A stretch of 64,000 bases of DNA from assembly GCF_016865525.2 (NCBI RefSeq), contig NZ_CP075169.1, positions 369,402 to 433,401 on the forward strand, written 5' to 3'. The translations under genes were made by a program, and so were the position numbers. Below the pieces are notes generated by a model. That model was not told the origin of the DNA, did not search any database, and worked only from the letters and a program-made list of their open reading frames with translations. The stretch's first letter is position 1; every line of letters starts with the position of its first letter. The stretch comes from Sodalis ligni. GTDB lineage: Bacteria > Pseudomonadota > Gammaproteobacteria > Enterobacterales > Enterobacteriaceae. Positions 28,095 to 38,066 of this stretch are shown here, piece after piece.

Positions 28095-29414
28095 ATGCCG
28101 CTCTTTATCGTTGCTATCGGTGTGGCATTACTGCTGCTCCTGATGATTCGTTTTAAACTGAATGGATTTATAGCCTTGATCGTGGTGGCGCTGTTGGTCG
28201 GCGTGCTTGAAGGAATGCCAGTGAGCAAGGTGCTTGATTCCATAAAAAATGGTGTCGGCGGGACATTAGGCAGCCTGGCGCTGATTATCGGCTTCGGCGC
28301 CATGTTGGGTAAGCTGTTGGCAGATTGCGGCGGCGCGCAGCGTATCGCCACCACCCTGATTGAAAAATTCGGTAAGCAAAACGTTCAATGGGCTGTGGTA
28401 TTAACCGGCTTTACCGTCGGTTTCGCGCTGTTTTACGAAATCGGTTTCGTCTTGATGATCCCCCTGGTGTTCAGTATCGCCGCGACGGCGCGGATTCCGC
28501 TGCTGTACGTGGGGGTGCCCATGGCGGCCGCGCTGTCCGTCACCCATGGTTTCCTGCCGCCCCATCCCGGGCCGACGGCGATAGCCACCATATTTCATGC
28601 TGATATGGGCAAGACTCTGCTGTTTGGCGCGATTTTGGCCGTGCCCACCGTTATCCTTGCCGGCCCGGTTTACAGCCGCTTTCTCAAAGATATCGATAAA
28701 CCGGTGCCGGAAGGACTGTATAACCCGAAAATCTTCACCGAAGCGGAAATGCCGAGCTTCGGCGTCAGCGTCTGGACCTCGCTGATACCGGTGGTGCTGA
28801 TGGCCTTGCGCGCGGTGGCGGAAATGTCCCTGCCCGCCGGTCATCCGATTCGGACCTATGCCGATTTCCTTGGCGACCCGATTATGGCGACGCTGATTTC
28901 AGTGCTGATTGCCATCTTTACCTTTGGCATCAACCGCGGCCGTACAGTGGATCAGGTTATGGGAAGCATCAGCGACGCGGTAAAGATCATTGCCATGATC
29001 CTGTTGATTATCGGCGGTGGCGGCGCGTTTAAACAGGTGCTGGTGGACAGCGGCGTGGGTACCTATATCGCCCGGCTGATGACGGGCAGTGCGATTTCGC
29101 CTTTACTGCTGGCCTGGTCCATTGCCGCGATTTTGCGTATTGCCCTGGGATCCGCCACCGTGGCGGCCATCACCGCCGGCGGTATCGCCGCGCCGCTCAT
29201 TGCGTCCACCGGCGCCAGCCCTGAGCTGATGGTGATAGCCGTGGGCTCCGGCAGCGTTATCTTCTCCCATGTGAACGATCCGGGATTCTGGCTGTTCAAA
29301 GAATATTTCAATCTGACCATCCTGGAAACCATCCGGTCCTGGTCGGTATTGGAAACCATCATTTCGGTCTGCGGCCTGGTAGGCTGCCTGCTGTTGAATA
29401 TGGCGATCGCCTAA
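28095..29414 (+). CDS. gntT: High-affinity gluconate:H+ symporter GntT (GntP family)
   Basis: 439 residues with about 12-14 membrane helices. It aligns with E. coli GntT rather than GntU or GntP: N-terminus MPLFIVAIGV, then GFGAMLGKLLADCGGAQRIA, VTHGFLPPHPGPTAIATIF and SHVNDPGFWLFKEYFN. It imports D-gluconate across the inner membrane. GAGGA stands eight bases before the ATG. In E. coli gntT is far from gntR; here it occupies the place of gntK-gntU, with the GntR operator in between, so control by the neighbouring repressor is likely. Confidence 0.93.
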   Translation: MPLFIVAIGVALLLLLMIRFKLNGFIALIVVALLVGVLEGMPVSKVLDSIKNGVGGTLGSLALIIGFGAMLGKLLADCGGAQRIATTLIEKFGKQNVQWAVVLTGFTVGFALFYEIGFVLMIPLVFSIAATARIPLLYVGVPMAAALSVTHGFLPPHPGPTAIATIFHADMGKTLLFGAILAVPTVILAGPVYSRFLKDIDKPVPEGLYNPKIFTEAEMPSFGVSVWTSLIPVVLMALRAVAEMSLPAGHPIRTYADFLGDPIMATLISVLIAIFTFGINRGRTVDQVMGSISDAVKIIAMILLIIGGGGAFKQVLVDSGVGTYIARLMTGSAISPLLLAWSIAAILRIALGSATVAAITAGGIAAPLIASTGASPELMVIAVGSGSVIFSHVNDPGFWLFKEYFNLTILETIRSWSVLETIISVCGLVGCLLLNMAIA

Positions 29415-29420
29415 CGGATG

Positions 29421-29445
29421 TCCCGGCCTTACGGCCGGGATATTT
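29421..29445 (+). terminator. Intrinsic terminator after gntT
   Basis: Eight-bp stem TCCCGGCC/GGCCGGGA with a 4-nt loop, then TATTT. The T-run is short, so efficiency is uncertain. Confidence 0.6.
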
Positions 29446-29469
29446 GTGCCGGTAATGTGACCGAACAGT

Positions 29470-30604
29470 TTACATGCCCACCTGCTTGTAGGAGATCCAC
29501 GGTTTTTTACCGGCGATGGCCTTTAAGTTCTTTTCATATGTCATGCCCAAAGTCTCTGAAACACGTTCAGACTCCTGCCGTAACTCCGAGGCGTTATGAT
29601 CTGTCAGCGTAATCGTTGCCTTCCGGCCGCCGTAGACTCTATTAAAATTTTTGAAGAAAAAATCCTTCAGACCCATGCCGGATATGCCATTATCATAATC
29701 AGCCATACCACCGCACAACAGGATGTCCTTTTGGGCATCATAGTAAAAATAAGACCCTCGCGATCGCCTGATTTCAAAATACATCCTATGGGATAGCTAT
29801 TCCTGATATAAATTACTATTTCATCGGCATATGCACACAACAGATGCTCCTGCGCCCTTATTTTTGAGCTGATTTTTTACTTGTGCTGGGGTATTCCTCG
29901 ACTTTAATATCATCCCTGTCACTCAGGAATACTTCATGCGATATAACGCTACAAAAAACATCCAATATCCATTGGATGGCCGGTTTTGCTCAGATGATCA
30001 AGTTCCGGCGAAGAAAATGTTTGGGGATCGCTTGATCCGCTTTTCAAATACTCCGCCATCAAAAACAAGGAGGTGTTATCCCAGGATTGGCATTGGTTAG
30101 GATATCAAATTCAAGATGTTTCCTTTCAGAGTAATGTTTCTTCACCACAGAGTAAATATCGGTCTCATAAAAAATCTGTTATATTTAAATATGAAACATT
30201 CAAGCATGTGGGGTATCGTTTCAAAATTAGCGTTTTCAACAATATCTTCTTGTCCTTCCATGCGTAGCACTATATCATTGCCAATGTTTTCGACATGTAT
30301 AACCAAGTCATTGGACAAGGCGATCTCGAGTTTTTTCGTTGGTATACGACTCCAAGAAAAAACTATGTAAAATAAAAAATATTATCTTTATAAATTTTTT
30401 TCTTCAACGCTGAGGTTATAAAGGGCCATAGTAATTACATCGGTTTCAATAGGTTCGACAGTGCTATATTGCGAACAGCCGCTACTAATGCTTAATTTAA
30501 GCAGCTGAAGCGTCCTTTTATGAGTAAACCGTACCGGGCTGTATCCTCGCTACTGATCGGGTATGAAGGCATATGTGGGGTTTGAGTTATGGGGCTGGTA
30601 GCAT
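29470..30604 (-). pseudogene. Decayed gene of unknown family, paralogue 1
   Basis: A start with ribosome site at 30604 reads MLPAP and then a stop. Further on, fragments in different frames match paralogue 2: EIALSNDLVIHVEN near 30340 and FETIPHMLECFIF near 30220. The last 104 codons (29784-29470) are still open and include YFYYDAQKDILLCGG and GISGMGLKDFFFKNFN. The gene therefore has several frameshifts and stops. I do not recognise the family. Composition is AT-rich compared with neighbours, which suggests acquisition before decay. A 3' fragment could still be translated, but no ribosome site supports it. Confidence 0.7.
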
Positions 30605-30690
30605 ATATTACCCTTTGCTAAATATGATATGATGAAGCGAAATAGAACATAAAACTGAGAAATATACTGACTGCCGTCATCGCCCTGGCG

Positions 30691-31721
30691 CTACGCTATC
30701 AGTTGAGAGACTTCCAACATCTCCTGTGCGCTATGGTCGGTCAGGATCAGCGTTTCTTTTCGATCGGCATTTGCGCTATTGAACTTGATGGCAATAAAAT
30801 CCCGCAACGCCATGCCGGATATACCTTTCTCTTTGGCGGCGGTTCCGCCAGAAAACACGATATCTTTTGGACATCATAGTAACAATAATGCCCCACGCCG
30901 CCGCCGACTTTGAGAATGCAGCCCTGCGGATAGGCGTTTAAGATGAGGTCCTGAAGGTTATCCGCATTTTCGTTCAGCCGTTTCTCCGGCGCTCTGATAA
31001 ACAGACTGGCTTTATCTATTGAGCTTTTGTACAAATTGGCTTCAATATTGCCGATGACTATCTTGTCTTCTTCGCCGGAAATAAGGCAGCCGAAATCAAT
31101 CTGCAAGCTACGTTTAGCTATATACTCAAGCGAAGGCGGTAAAACAAAATGGTATGGGCCTGGGGCTTCACTGCGTAAATATTCCGAGATCGCATAGCAG
31201 GGTTGCTCTTTTGATTATAAGCATTGATTATTACGTCTAATTCATTATGTTTTCTTTCAGTATAGCTCTTCAATATGGTAGCGTAAGTATCGGTGCCCTT
31301 GAAAAACTCTCATTATAGAATATAAAACGTTCAATCATCATCGGTATCGCTTCGAACTTGATATAGTCAACAAAATGTATTTTGTTCCCGATGGTCAGCA
31401 TCATACCGTCGCCATTGTTTTTGACACTGAAAACCAGATTATTGGATAAGGTGATTTCCGTGCTTTTTGAGCCTGTAGCCGGCTCTAAGTCCAATGATTG
31501 GTATATGTTTTCAGATCGTAAATATAATCTCTTTTTGATAGACGTTTAGAGTGTCAAGGGATTATCGGTTTCAAGGGCGTTACGTCGTGAATGTTCGCTA
31601 ATAAGGCTTGTCTCAAGCAGCTGAAGCGTTCTTTTTCCGGCGAGCCGGAATAGGTGCTGTTCTCGTTGTTGATAATATACAAAGGCATATGGGGTTGCTG
31701 GTTTACGGATGCTGGGAGCAT
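30691..31721 (-). pseudogene. Decayed gene of unknown family, paralogue 2
   Basis: Starts at ATG 31721 after AGAGG and reads MLPASVNQQPHMPLYIINNE for 55 codons before a stop; later open pieces are TEITLSNNLVFSVKNNG (about 31470), FEAIPMMIERFIFYN (about 31350) and ANLYKSSIDKASLFIRAPEK (about 31030). Near 30868 one base is missing after CAAAAG relative to copy 1; restoring it joins YYDVQK to DIVFSGG and GISGMALRDFIAIKFN, ending at the stop 30693-30691. So at least three disruptions. The start codons of the two copies lie 1117 bp apart in the same direction: a tandem duplication that then decayed. No domain recognised. Confidence 0.7.
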
Positions 31722-31829
31722 ATCTTACCTCTTGCTGACTATGAAAATTTGGAGCGTAATAATGGATAATGGCGTCGAGCAGATAGGCTGACTGCTTTAT
31801 CCTACAGGCAATATTCAAGAAAGGAAGGC

Positions 31830-32115
31830 GGAAAATATTAAAATAGATATTTTTCCAGAAAGTTAAGTTTTATTTAATCTTCGTTACATATTGGACTAAA
31901 AATTTTATCTAAAAATTATTTAATTCGTTATTAATATATGGTTGTTATTACACACTGTTTGTAAATTATCGCAGGCGTTTTCCATCAGCGGCAAAGCATT
32001 GCCATAACGGGACGCGTAATGATCCCGATAAATGAGCGTAGCCAATACACCTGCAACTTGAAGTATGACGGGTATATCGTGCCCGTGAAAATACAGTCCC
32101 TGCGTTCTCGCCTGC
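31830..32115. other. AT-rich stretch without a gene, holding one short repeat
   Basis: No supported reading frame. It contains the second copy of the short interspersed repeat (32047-32074). The DNA is strongly AT-rich up to about 31,960 and returns to neighbourhood composition afterwards, marking one edge of the acquired stretch. Confidence 0.5.
32047..32074. repeat. Short interspersed repeat, copy 2
   Basis: Matches 20451-20478 at 27 of 28 positions. It sits between the decayed genes and the LysR gene. Confidence 0.75.
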
Positions 32116-33069
32116 TTAAAGGGCCGATGGGGGCAAAGCCAGCGCCCTTAACTCAGCCGGCTCCAGAAAAAATCGGCGATTGCCCGCCAGATGCTTCACC
32201 ATAAAATCAATAAAGGTCCTTACCCTCAGGGGCAATTCCGTCCGCTGGCCGTAATACATATAGATGCCTTCATGATCGGTGACATGCTGAACCAATAGCG
32301 GTATCAGCCTGCCGCTGCGGATAGGCTCGGCGGCGGTGAAGCTGCCCAACTGGCCGATGCCCAGCCCGTCGAGCACCGCCTGGGCCTCCCCTTCGATATC
32401 ATTGGTGCAAAAACGGGGCGTTACGTCCTGATATACCAGTTCGTCGTTGACGCGAAACTCCCAGGGGGCGATTTTTCCGGTATTCGCCGTGCGGTAGCCG
32501 GTACAGGAATGCAGGGCAAGCTCTTCTATTGAGGCCGGCGCCCCGTGCCGTTCAATATAAGACGGCGCGGCGCAAACGATCATCTGAATCGGCAGCAGAT
32601 GACGCGCAATGGCCCCCTCCGACGGCAGTGCGCCGCCCCGGAAACCCACGTCCGCCCGATCCCCCACCAGATCGGTGAAACGGTCTTCAAGCTGGACATC
32701 CAGCTGTACTTCCGGATAGGCATCACAAAAGGCCATGAAATAGGTATGAAACAACGATAGACCCAACGCTCTCGGGGCGCTGACCTTTAACGGTCCTTCA
32801 ATGACCTCGGTGGAACGCCGCGCGGCGGCGTAGGCGCCGGTGACCAGTTCTATGCCGGGTTTCACGCTGTCCAGAAAACGTTGCCCTTCTTGCGTCAGGC
32901 TTAATTTGCGGGTGGTGCGATGGAACAAGCGGATACCAAGGCTATTTTCCAGTTGCATCACCGCCTGACTGGCCGCCTGGGGTGAAATCCCCTGGTCAAT
33001 GGCGGCCTTGCGTAAATTACCCAGCGCCGCGGCCCGGATAAAAGTGGTTATCGCGCGAATTTCATTCAT
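32116..33069 (-). CDS. LysR-family transcriptional regulator
   Basis: 317 residues. N-terminal winged helix-turn-helix (AALGNLRKAAIDQGISPQ, then QAVMQLENSLGIRLFHRTTR) and a C-terminal LysR substrate-binding domain. It resembles the large DmlR/PecT-like LysR group often found next to a dehydrogenase it controls. It is divergent from the SDR gene at 33185 with 115 bp between them, so it most likely regulates the SDR-NTF2-SDR cluster. The inducer is unknown. Confidence 0.9.
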   Translation of the reverse strand: MNEIRAITTFIRAAALGNLRKAAIDQGISPQAASQAVMQLENSLGIRLFHRTTRKLSLTQEGQRFLDSVKPGIELVTGAYAAARRSTEVIEGPLKVSAPRALGLSLFHTYFMAFCDAYPEVQLDVQLEDRFTDLVGDRADVGFRGGALPSEGAIARHLLPIQMIVCAAPSYIERHGAPASIEELALHSCTGYRTANTGKIAPWEFRVNDELVYQDVTPRFCTNDIEGEAQAVLDGLGIGQLGSFTAAEPIRSGRLIPLLVQHVTDHEGIYMYYGQRTELPLRVRTFIDFMVKHLAGNRRFFLEPAELRALALPPSAL

Positions 33070-33184
33070 GGCTCATCCCGTGATTCGCAAGTAAATACGG
33101 ATTATCAGTCTAGCAAATGTCATCTAGTTTATTACAAACCATTCTTTATACTTTCTTCACTTTCAAAATACAGGGGCAAAAATC

Positions 33185-34036
33185 ATGAAAAGCTATTCTG
33201 CATTCAAACGCGTGTGGTTTATTACCGGCGCGGCGCGCGGGTTCGGCGCCCTGGTTGCCGAGGCCGCGCTGGCGGAAGGCGACGCGGTTATCGCCACAGC
33301 CCGGAATCCCGACGCCCTTGTCAAGCGTTTAGGCATCTCTCCCGGGCTATTGCCGCTGAAAATGGATGTGACCGATTCGGAACAAATCCATGCCGCGGTG
33401 AAAGCGGCGGTCGCCACCTTTGGGCGGATTGACGTGCTGGTGAATAACGCCGGATTCGGTCTGCTGGGGGCGGTTGAAGAATCGGCTCTGTCAGATGTGC
33501 GGCGGATGTATGACACCAATGTGTTCGGCCTGCTGAGCATGACCCAGGCGGTTTTGCCGCAGATGCGCCAGCAGCGCGCCGGGCATATTATCAATTTTTC
33601 TTCTATTGGCGGTTACCGTTCCGCCGCCGGTTTCGGCGTTTACTGCTCCACCAAATTCGCCGTCGAAGGATTATCCGAGGCGCTGCATGACGAACTCAAG
33701 CCTTTGGGCATTCATGTCACGGTGGTGGAACCGGGTTATTTCCGTACTGATTTTCTCGATGCTTCTTCTCTGAGCAAATCCGCCCATATCATCGACGATT
33801 ATGACGAGACCGCAGGCGCGGTACGCCGGGTCGCCGCCACGCTGAATCATAAGCAGCCTGGCGATCCCGCCCGTCTGGCAGCCGCGATGATCCAACTGGT
33901 TAACGCCGAGATGCCGCCCCTGAGATTGCCCATGGGGACGGATACTCTCGCGGCGATAGCCAAGAAAAATGCCTTGGTTGAACAGGAGATGAACGCCTGG
34001 GCTGCGCTGTCAGCCTCGACGGACTTTCCTGAATAA
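33185..34036 (+). CDS. Short-chain dehydrogenase/reductase, first of two
   Basis: 283 residues. Classical SDR features: dinucleotide-binding TGAARGFG (residues 14-21, NADP-type with Arg-rich surroundings), NNAG, an active-site Ser in NFSSIGG, and YCSTK with the catalytic Tyr and Lys. The sequence is typical of the oxidoreductase group that acts on small carbonyls or steroids; substrate unknown. It is a paralogue of the gene at 34696 (same length, shared segments such as FGRIDVLVNNAG). Divergent from the LysR gene. Confidence 0.9.
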   Translation: MKSYSAFKRVWFITGAARGFGALVAEAALAEGDAVIATARNPDALVKRLGISPGLLPLKMDVTDSEQIHAAVKAAVATFGRIDVLVNNAGFGLLGAVEESALSDVRRMYDTNVFGLLSMTQAVLPQMRQQRAGHIINFSSIGGYRSAAGFGVYCSTKFAVEGLSEALHDELKPLGIHVTVVEPGYFRTDFLDASSLSKSAHIIDDYDETAGAVRRVAATLNHKQPGDPARLAAAMIQLVNAEMPPLRLPMGTDTLAAIAKKNALVEQEMNAWAALSASTDFPE

Positions 34037-34098
34037 ACAACAGCGGAATGAATGCCGGTGCAATTACTTCTATTCCTCATTATGTAAGGAGAACTGTC

Positions 34099-34617
34099 AT
34101 GTTGATTTTTAAACGCCGTCTCGGCAAAGTAAAAAACAGCTTCGTCGGTTTTTGTGTCGTTTTGGCTTGGGTGTTGCTGGTCCCGACGACATGGGCGGAA
34201 GAGAATGGCGTTGAAGCGCAAAACAAGGCGATGGTCGTCGCCGGGTTCGACGCCTGGAAAAACGGTACCGGCAGTCCTTATGAGCAACTTGCCGATAATG
34301 CGACCTGGACTATCGAAGGCCATTCGCTGGCTTCCCGGACCTATAATGGCCGCGAGGATTTTATGGCAAACGTCATTCGCCCCTTCAATGCCCGGATGTC
34401 GGGACGCCTGATTCCGACTATCCGCAATATTTATACCGACGGCGACACGGTGATCGTGCATTTTGATGCCGCCGGCATGGCAAAGGACAATAAACCCTAT
34501 CGTAATACGTATGCCTGGTTCTTAACCTATAAGGGCAACAAAATTGTTAACGCCACCGCCTTTTACGACAGCATCGCGTTTAATGATTTTTGGCAGCGCG
34601 TACAGCCCGCATCCTAA
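34099..34617 (+). CDS. Exported SnoaL/NTF2-like protein
   Basis: 172 residues from the ATG at 34099, preceded by AAGGAG; an upstream in-frame ATG at 34048 has no ribosome site. A long signal peptide or anchor (FVGFCVVLAWVLLVPTTWA) comes first, then a SnoaL-like/NTF2 fold with FDAWKNGTGSPYEQLADNATW, the usual start of this family of small isomerases, cyclases and ligand-binding proteins. It sits between two SDR genes, 62 bp after the first. A role in the same pathway is inferred; the periplasmic location is unusual for a helper of cytoplasmic SDRs. Confidence 0.8.
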   Translation: MLIFKRRLGKVKNSFVGFCVVLAWVLLVPTTWAEENGVEAQNKAMVVAGFDAWKNGTGSPYEQLADNATWTIEGHSLASRTYNGREDFMANVIRPFNARMSGRLIPTIRNIYTDGDTVIVHFDAAGMAKDNKPYRNTYAWFLTYKGNKIVNATAFYDSIAFNDFWQRVQPAS

Positions 34618-34695
34618 GGGATGCAAACCATCCGTTCCCGCTGGCGGGGACAGGATGTGAGGTCGATATTTAACCTGCAAGATTTGGAGAAGAAA

Positions 34696-35547
34696 ATGCA
34701 ATCACAACAAAAAGCGGTTTGGTTTATTACCGGCTGTTCCACCGGCTTTGGCCGTGAGCTGGCCGAGCTGACCCTGTCGCTGGGCTATCCCACCGTGGTG
34801 ACGGCGCGTAATCCCGATCAGGTACAGGATTTAATCGCCGGCCATGAAGGCCATGCCCTGGTGCTGAAGCTGGACGTGACGCAGCAGGATCAGATTGACG
34901 AAGCCGTCAGCGCCGCGCTGAAGCATTTTGGCCGGATCGACGTTTTGGTGAATAACGCCGGTATCGGTTATTTCGGTTCATTTGAAGAGAGCCGGATGGA
35001 GGATGTGCACCGGATGTTCGATATCAATGTCTGGGGCCTGACCGCCATGAGCCGGGCGGTATTGCCGACGTTGCGCAAGCAGCGGAGCGGTACGATAGTG
35101 AATATCTCTTCTATCGGCGGCATTACCACCTTCCCGGCGCTGAGTTTTTACCATGCCACCAAATTTGCGGTGGAAGCGCTTTCCGAGTCGCTGTCGCAGG
35201 AAGTGGCGCCGTTGGGTATCAACATTTTACTTGTCGAGCCCGGGCCTTTCCGGACCGATTGGGCCGGCCGGTCGGCCGCCGAAGCGCCGCAATCCATTGC
35301 CGATTATGCCGAGACCGCCCATAAGCGGACGCAGGTCAGCCGGGGCTATAGCGGAAAACAGATGGGGGACCCGGTGCGCGCCGTGAAAGCCATCGTCAAG
35401 GCGGTGGAGGCGGATAACCCGCCGCTGCGATTGCTGTTGGGTAATGCCGCTTTGGAGAATGCCTATAAAAAGATCCAGCTGCTGCAGCGGGATTTTGACG
35501 GTTGGGCCGAGATGACTAAAGGGGCGGATTTCCCGGCAGGGGAATAA
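34696..35547 (+). CDS. Short-chain dehydrogenase/reductase, second of two
   Basis: 283 residues from the ATG at 34696 with GGAG upstream; a longer in-frame start at 34621 abuts the previous stop but lacks a ribosome site. SDR motifs: TGCSTGFG (residues 12-19), NNAG, the Ser in NISSIGG and YHATK with the catalytic pair. Paralogue of the gene at 33185. Probably co-transcribed with it and with the NTF2-like gene. Its 3' side borders the 101-bp repeat array. Confidence 0.9.
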   Translation: MQSQQKAVWFITGCSTGFGRELAELTLSLGYPTVVTARNPDQVQDLIAGHEGHALVLKLDVTQQDQIDEAVSAALKHFGRIDVLVNNAGIGYFGSFEESRMEDVHRMFDINVWGLTAMSRAVLPTLRKQRSGTIVNISSIGGITTFPALSFYHATKFAVEALSESLSQEVAPLGINILLVEPGPFRTDWAGRSAAEAPQSIADYAETAHKRTQVSRGYSGKQMGDPVRAVKAIVKAVEADNPPLRLLLGNAALENAYKKIQLLQRDFDGWAEMTKGADFPAGE

Positions 35548-35563
35548 GTTTGGGCTGGGCGCT

Positions 35564-36068
35564 CTTCAACAGGTTCGTTGCACGATCGGTGGTAGCGGGC
35601 CTACCGTGGCATGGGGCGCTCCGCGGCCGACAATGGCCGCTTCGACCCCATCGCCGCGGTCTCCCTTCAACAGGCTCGTTGCACGATCGGTGGTAGCGAG
35701 CCTACCGTGGCATGGGGCGCTCCGCGGCCGACAATGGCCGCTTCGACCCCATCGCCGCGGTCTCCCTTCAACAGGTTCGTTGCACGATCGGTGGTAGCGG
35801 GCCTACCGTGGCATGGGGCGCTCCGCGGCCGACAATGGCCGCTTCGACCCCATCGCCGCGGTCTCCCTTCAACAGGCTCGTTGCACGATCGGTGGTAGCG
35901 GGCCTACCGTGGCATGGGGCGCTCCGCGGCCGACAATGGCCGCTTCGACCCCATCGCCGCGGTCTCCCTTCAACAGGTTCGTTGCACGATCGGTGGTAGC
36001 GGGCCTACCGTGGCATGGGGCGCTCCGCGGCCGACAATGGCCGCTTCGACCCCATCGCCGCGGTCTCC
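35564..36068. repeat. Five head-to-tail copies of a 101-bp repeat
   Basis: Units begin at 35564, 35665, 35766, 35867 and 35968 (each at CTTCAACAGG) and are almost identical. One position alternates T, C, T, C, T along the array, and unit 2 has one further change (GCGAGCC). Each unit holds inverted repeats, such as GCGGCC-GACAAT-GGCCGC and GGTAG-CGGGC-CTACC. Because 101 is not a multiple of 3 the frame shifts from unit to unit, so it is not a protein repeat, although stop codons are scarce and long spurious frames arise. There are no spacers, hence no CRISPR. It lies between the SDR cluster and yhgN. Confidence 0.95.
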
Positions 36069-36107
36069 CTTTTACACGCTTGGCTCATGCCGCGGTGATA
36101 GCCTGCT

Positions 36108-36701
36108 TCAACTGCGCAAATAGGCCCGGGCGCCGTCCAGGAACATTTGGGTGGAGAGCATTACCAGCAGCAGGCCCATCAGCCTTTCCAGCGCATTGAC
36201 GCCTTTATCCCCCAGCAACCGCAAAAACAGCGTGGATTGCATCAATATAATGACCGACAGGCCCCAGGCAATGAGCAACGCCACCACCAAGTGCGGGATC
36301 CGCTGCGGATACTGGTGGGACAACAGCATCAGGGTCGCCAGTATGGACGGGCCGGCCACCAGCGGGATGGCCAGCGGCACCAGAAAGGGCTCTTCCCCGG
36401 CCGGCAACCCGCTGCCGCCGCTTTCCGGCGTGGGAAAAATCATTTTCAGCGCGATCAGGAACATGATTATGCCGCCGGAAATCGATACGGTTTCCGTTCG
36501 CAGATTGAGAAATGACAAAATACTCTCGCCGGCGAACAAAAACAGCAGCATAAGCAGCAGCGCAATCAGCATTTCACGAATGACAATTATCCGCCGCCTT
36601 TTCGGTTCCAGATGTTTTAATACCGACATGAAAATCGGCAGGTTTCCTAAGGGGTCCATGATCAAAAACAGCAAAACGGTAGCCGAAATCATTTCAGTCA
36701 T
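36108..36701 (-). CDS. yhgN: YhgN, MarC-family membrane protein
   Basis: 197 residues with about six membrane helices. It matches E. coli YhgN closely, including LLFLIMDPLGNLPIFMSVLK, VSISGGIIMFLIALKMIFP and GVNALERLMGL. MarC/NAAT proteins were once linked to multidrug resistance; their substrate is not established. In E. coli it lies beside asd and the gluconate genes, as here. It ends 40 bp from the 101-bp repeat array, on the convergent side. Confidence 0.94.
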   Translation of the reverse strand: MTEMISATVLLFLIMDPLGNLPIFMSVLKHLEPKRRRIIVIREMLIALLLMLLFLFAGESILSFLNLRTETVSISGGIIMFLIALKMIFPTPESGGSGLPAGEEPFLVPLAIPLVAGPSILATLMLLSHQYPQRIPHLVVALLIAWGLSVIILMQSTLFLRLLGDKGVNALERLMGLLLVMLSTQMFLDGARAYLRS

Positions 36702-36962
36702 TATTAATTACCTCGATTTTCAGCTTTTTAACCCATGCGCTATCAAACCTTATCCTTGAGAGTAGGTAGGATGCTAATCTACCCATTTCCTCACCATTTG
36801 GCGGATATAAGCAGCGCAGCTGAAAAATTTGCTCTAATCAAATAATTTCACTTGCAGCAATTCAATCACTTTTTGTAATGTGGTCGTTGTGTAACCTGCA
36901 AGTTCCATGCAGCCAAAACACTACCAAGTCTCTTTGTCACCCTCCAAGGCAGGACAGTTAAC

Positions 36963-38066
36963 ATGAAAAACGTTGGTTTTATAGGCTGGCGCGGTATGGT
37001 CGGTTCGGTGCTCATGCAGCGCATGGCCGAAGAACGCGATTTTGACGCCATCCGCCCGGTATTCTTTTCAACATCCCAGCATGGCCGGGCTGCGCCGGTT
37101 ATTAACGGACAACAAGGGATGTTGCAGGATGCCTACTCTCTGGACGCGCTCAGCGCGCTGGATATTATCGTCACCTGCCAGGGTGGGGATTATACCAACG
37201 AAATCTATACAAAGCTGAAGGAAATCGGCTGGCAGGGTTACTGGATCGATGCCGCGTCCTCCCTGCGCATGAACGATGACGCCATCATTATCCTGGAACC
37301 GGTGAATCAGGCGGTTATCCAGCAGGGTTTGAACGACGGTATCAAAACCTTTGTCGGCGGCAACTGCACCGTCAGCCTGATGCTGATGTCCTTAGGCGGG
37401 CTGTTTGCCCATGATCTGGTGGAATGGATTTCCGTGGCCACCTACCAGGCGGCTTCCGGCGCCGGTGCCCGCCATATGCGCGAACTGCTGGTGCAAATGG
37501 GCCAGCTCCATAATGAAGTGGCCAAGGAATTGCAGGATCCGGCTTCGGCGATTCTGGATATTGAACGTAAAGTTACCGCCTTGACCCGTAGCGGCACCCT
37601 GGCGACGGATAACTTCGGCGTCCCGCTGGCGGGCAGCCTGATTCCCTGGATAGATAAGCAGCTGCCGAACGGGCAGAGTAAGGAGGAGTGGAAAGGGCAG
37701 GCGGAAACCAACAAAATCCTGAATACCGGGCATGTGATTCCCATTGATGGTTTGTGCGTGCGTATCGGCGCTTTGCGCTGCCATAGCCAGGCGTTCACCA
37801 TCAAGCTTAAGCAGGATGTCGGATTACAGGATATCGAGCAGATGCTGGCGACCCACAACGATTGGGTTAATGTGGTGCCCAATGATCGTGAACTGTCGAT
37901 GCGTGAATTAAGTCCGGCTGCGGTCACCGGCACGCTGAAAACGCCGGTGGGCCGTTTGCGTAAGCTGAACATGGGACCGGAGTACCTCGCGGCGTTTTCC
38001 GTGGGGGATCAACTGCTATGGGGCGCGGCTGAACCATTACGCCGCATGCTGCGCCTATTGGCCTGA
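36963..38066 (+). CDS. asd: Aspartate-semialdehyde dehydrogenase
   Basis: 367 residues, the E. coli length. Asd reduces aspartyl phosphate to the semialdehyde, the branch point to lysine/diaminopimelate, threonine and methionine. NADP-binding [14 protein letters not shown] at the start, the active-site cysteine in [10 protein letters not shown] (near residue 135), and the catalytic histidine region [20 protein letters not shown] sequence are present. It stands alone upstream of the glg operon, the E. coli order. Its 3' side has an 8-bp inverted repeat (38088-38095/38103-38110) without a T-run. Confidence 0.97.
   Translation: MKNVGFIGWRGMVGSVLMQRMAEERDFDAIRPVFFSTSQHGRAAPVINGQQGMLQDAYSLDALSALDIIVTCQGGDYTNEIYTKLKEIGWQGYWIDAASSLRMNDDAIIILEPVNQAVIQQGLNDGIKTFVGGNCTVSLMLMSLGGLFAHDLVEWISVATYQAASGAGARHMRELLVQMGQLHNEVAKELQDPASAILDIERKVTALTRSGTLATDNFGVPLAGSLIPWIDKQLPNGQSKEEWKGQAETNKILNTGHVIPIDGLCVRIGALRCHSQAFTIKLKQDVGLQDIEQMLATHNDWVNVVPNDRELSMRELSPAAVTGTLKTPVGRLRKLNMGPEYLAAFSVGDQLLWGAAEPLRRMLRLLA

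Noticed and set aside
35564..36068. CRISPR array
   Set aside because: Repeats are directly adjacent without unique spacers, are too long and have no cas genes nearby.
35606..36199. Several overlapping frames encoding repetitive proteins of about 95-128 residues
   Set aside because: They only reflect the stop-poor 101-bp repeats. The unit is not a multiple of three and no ribosome site precedes them.
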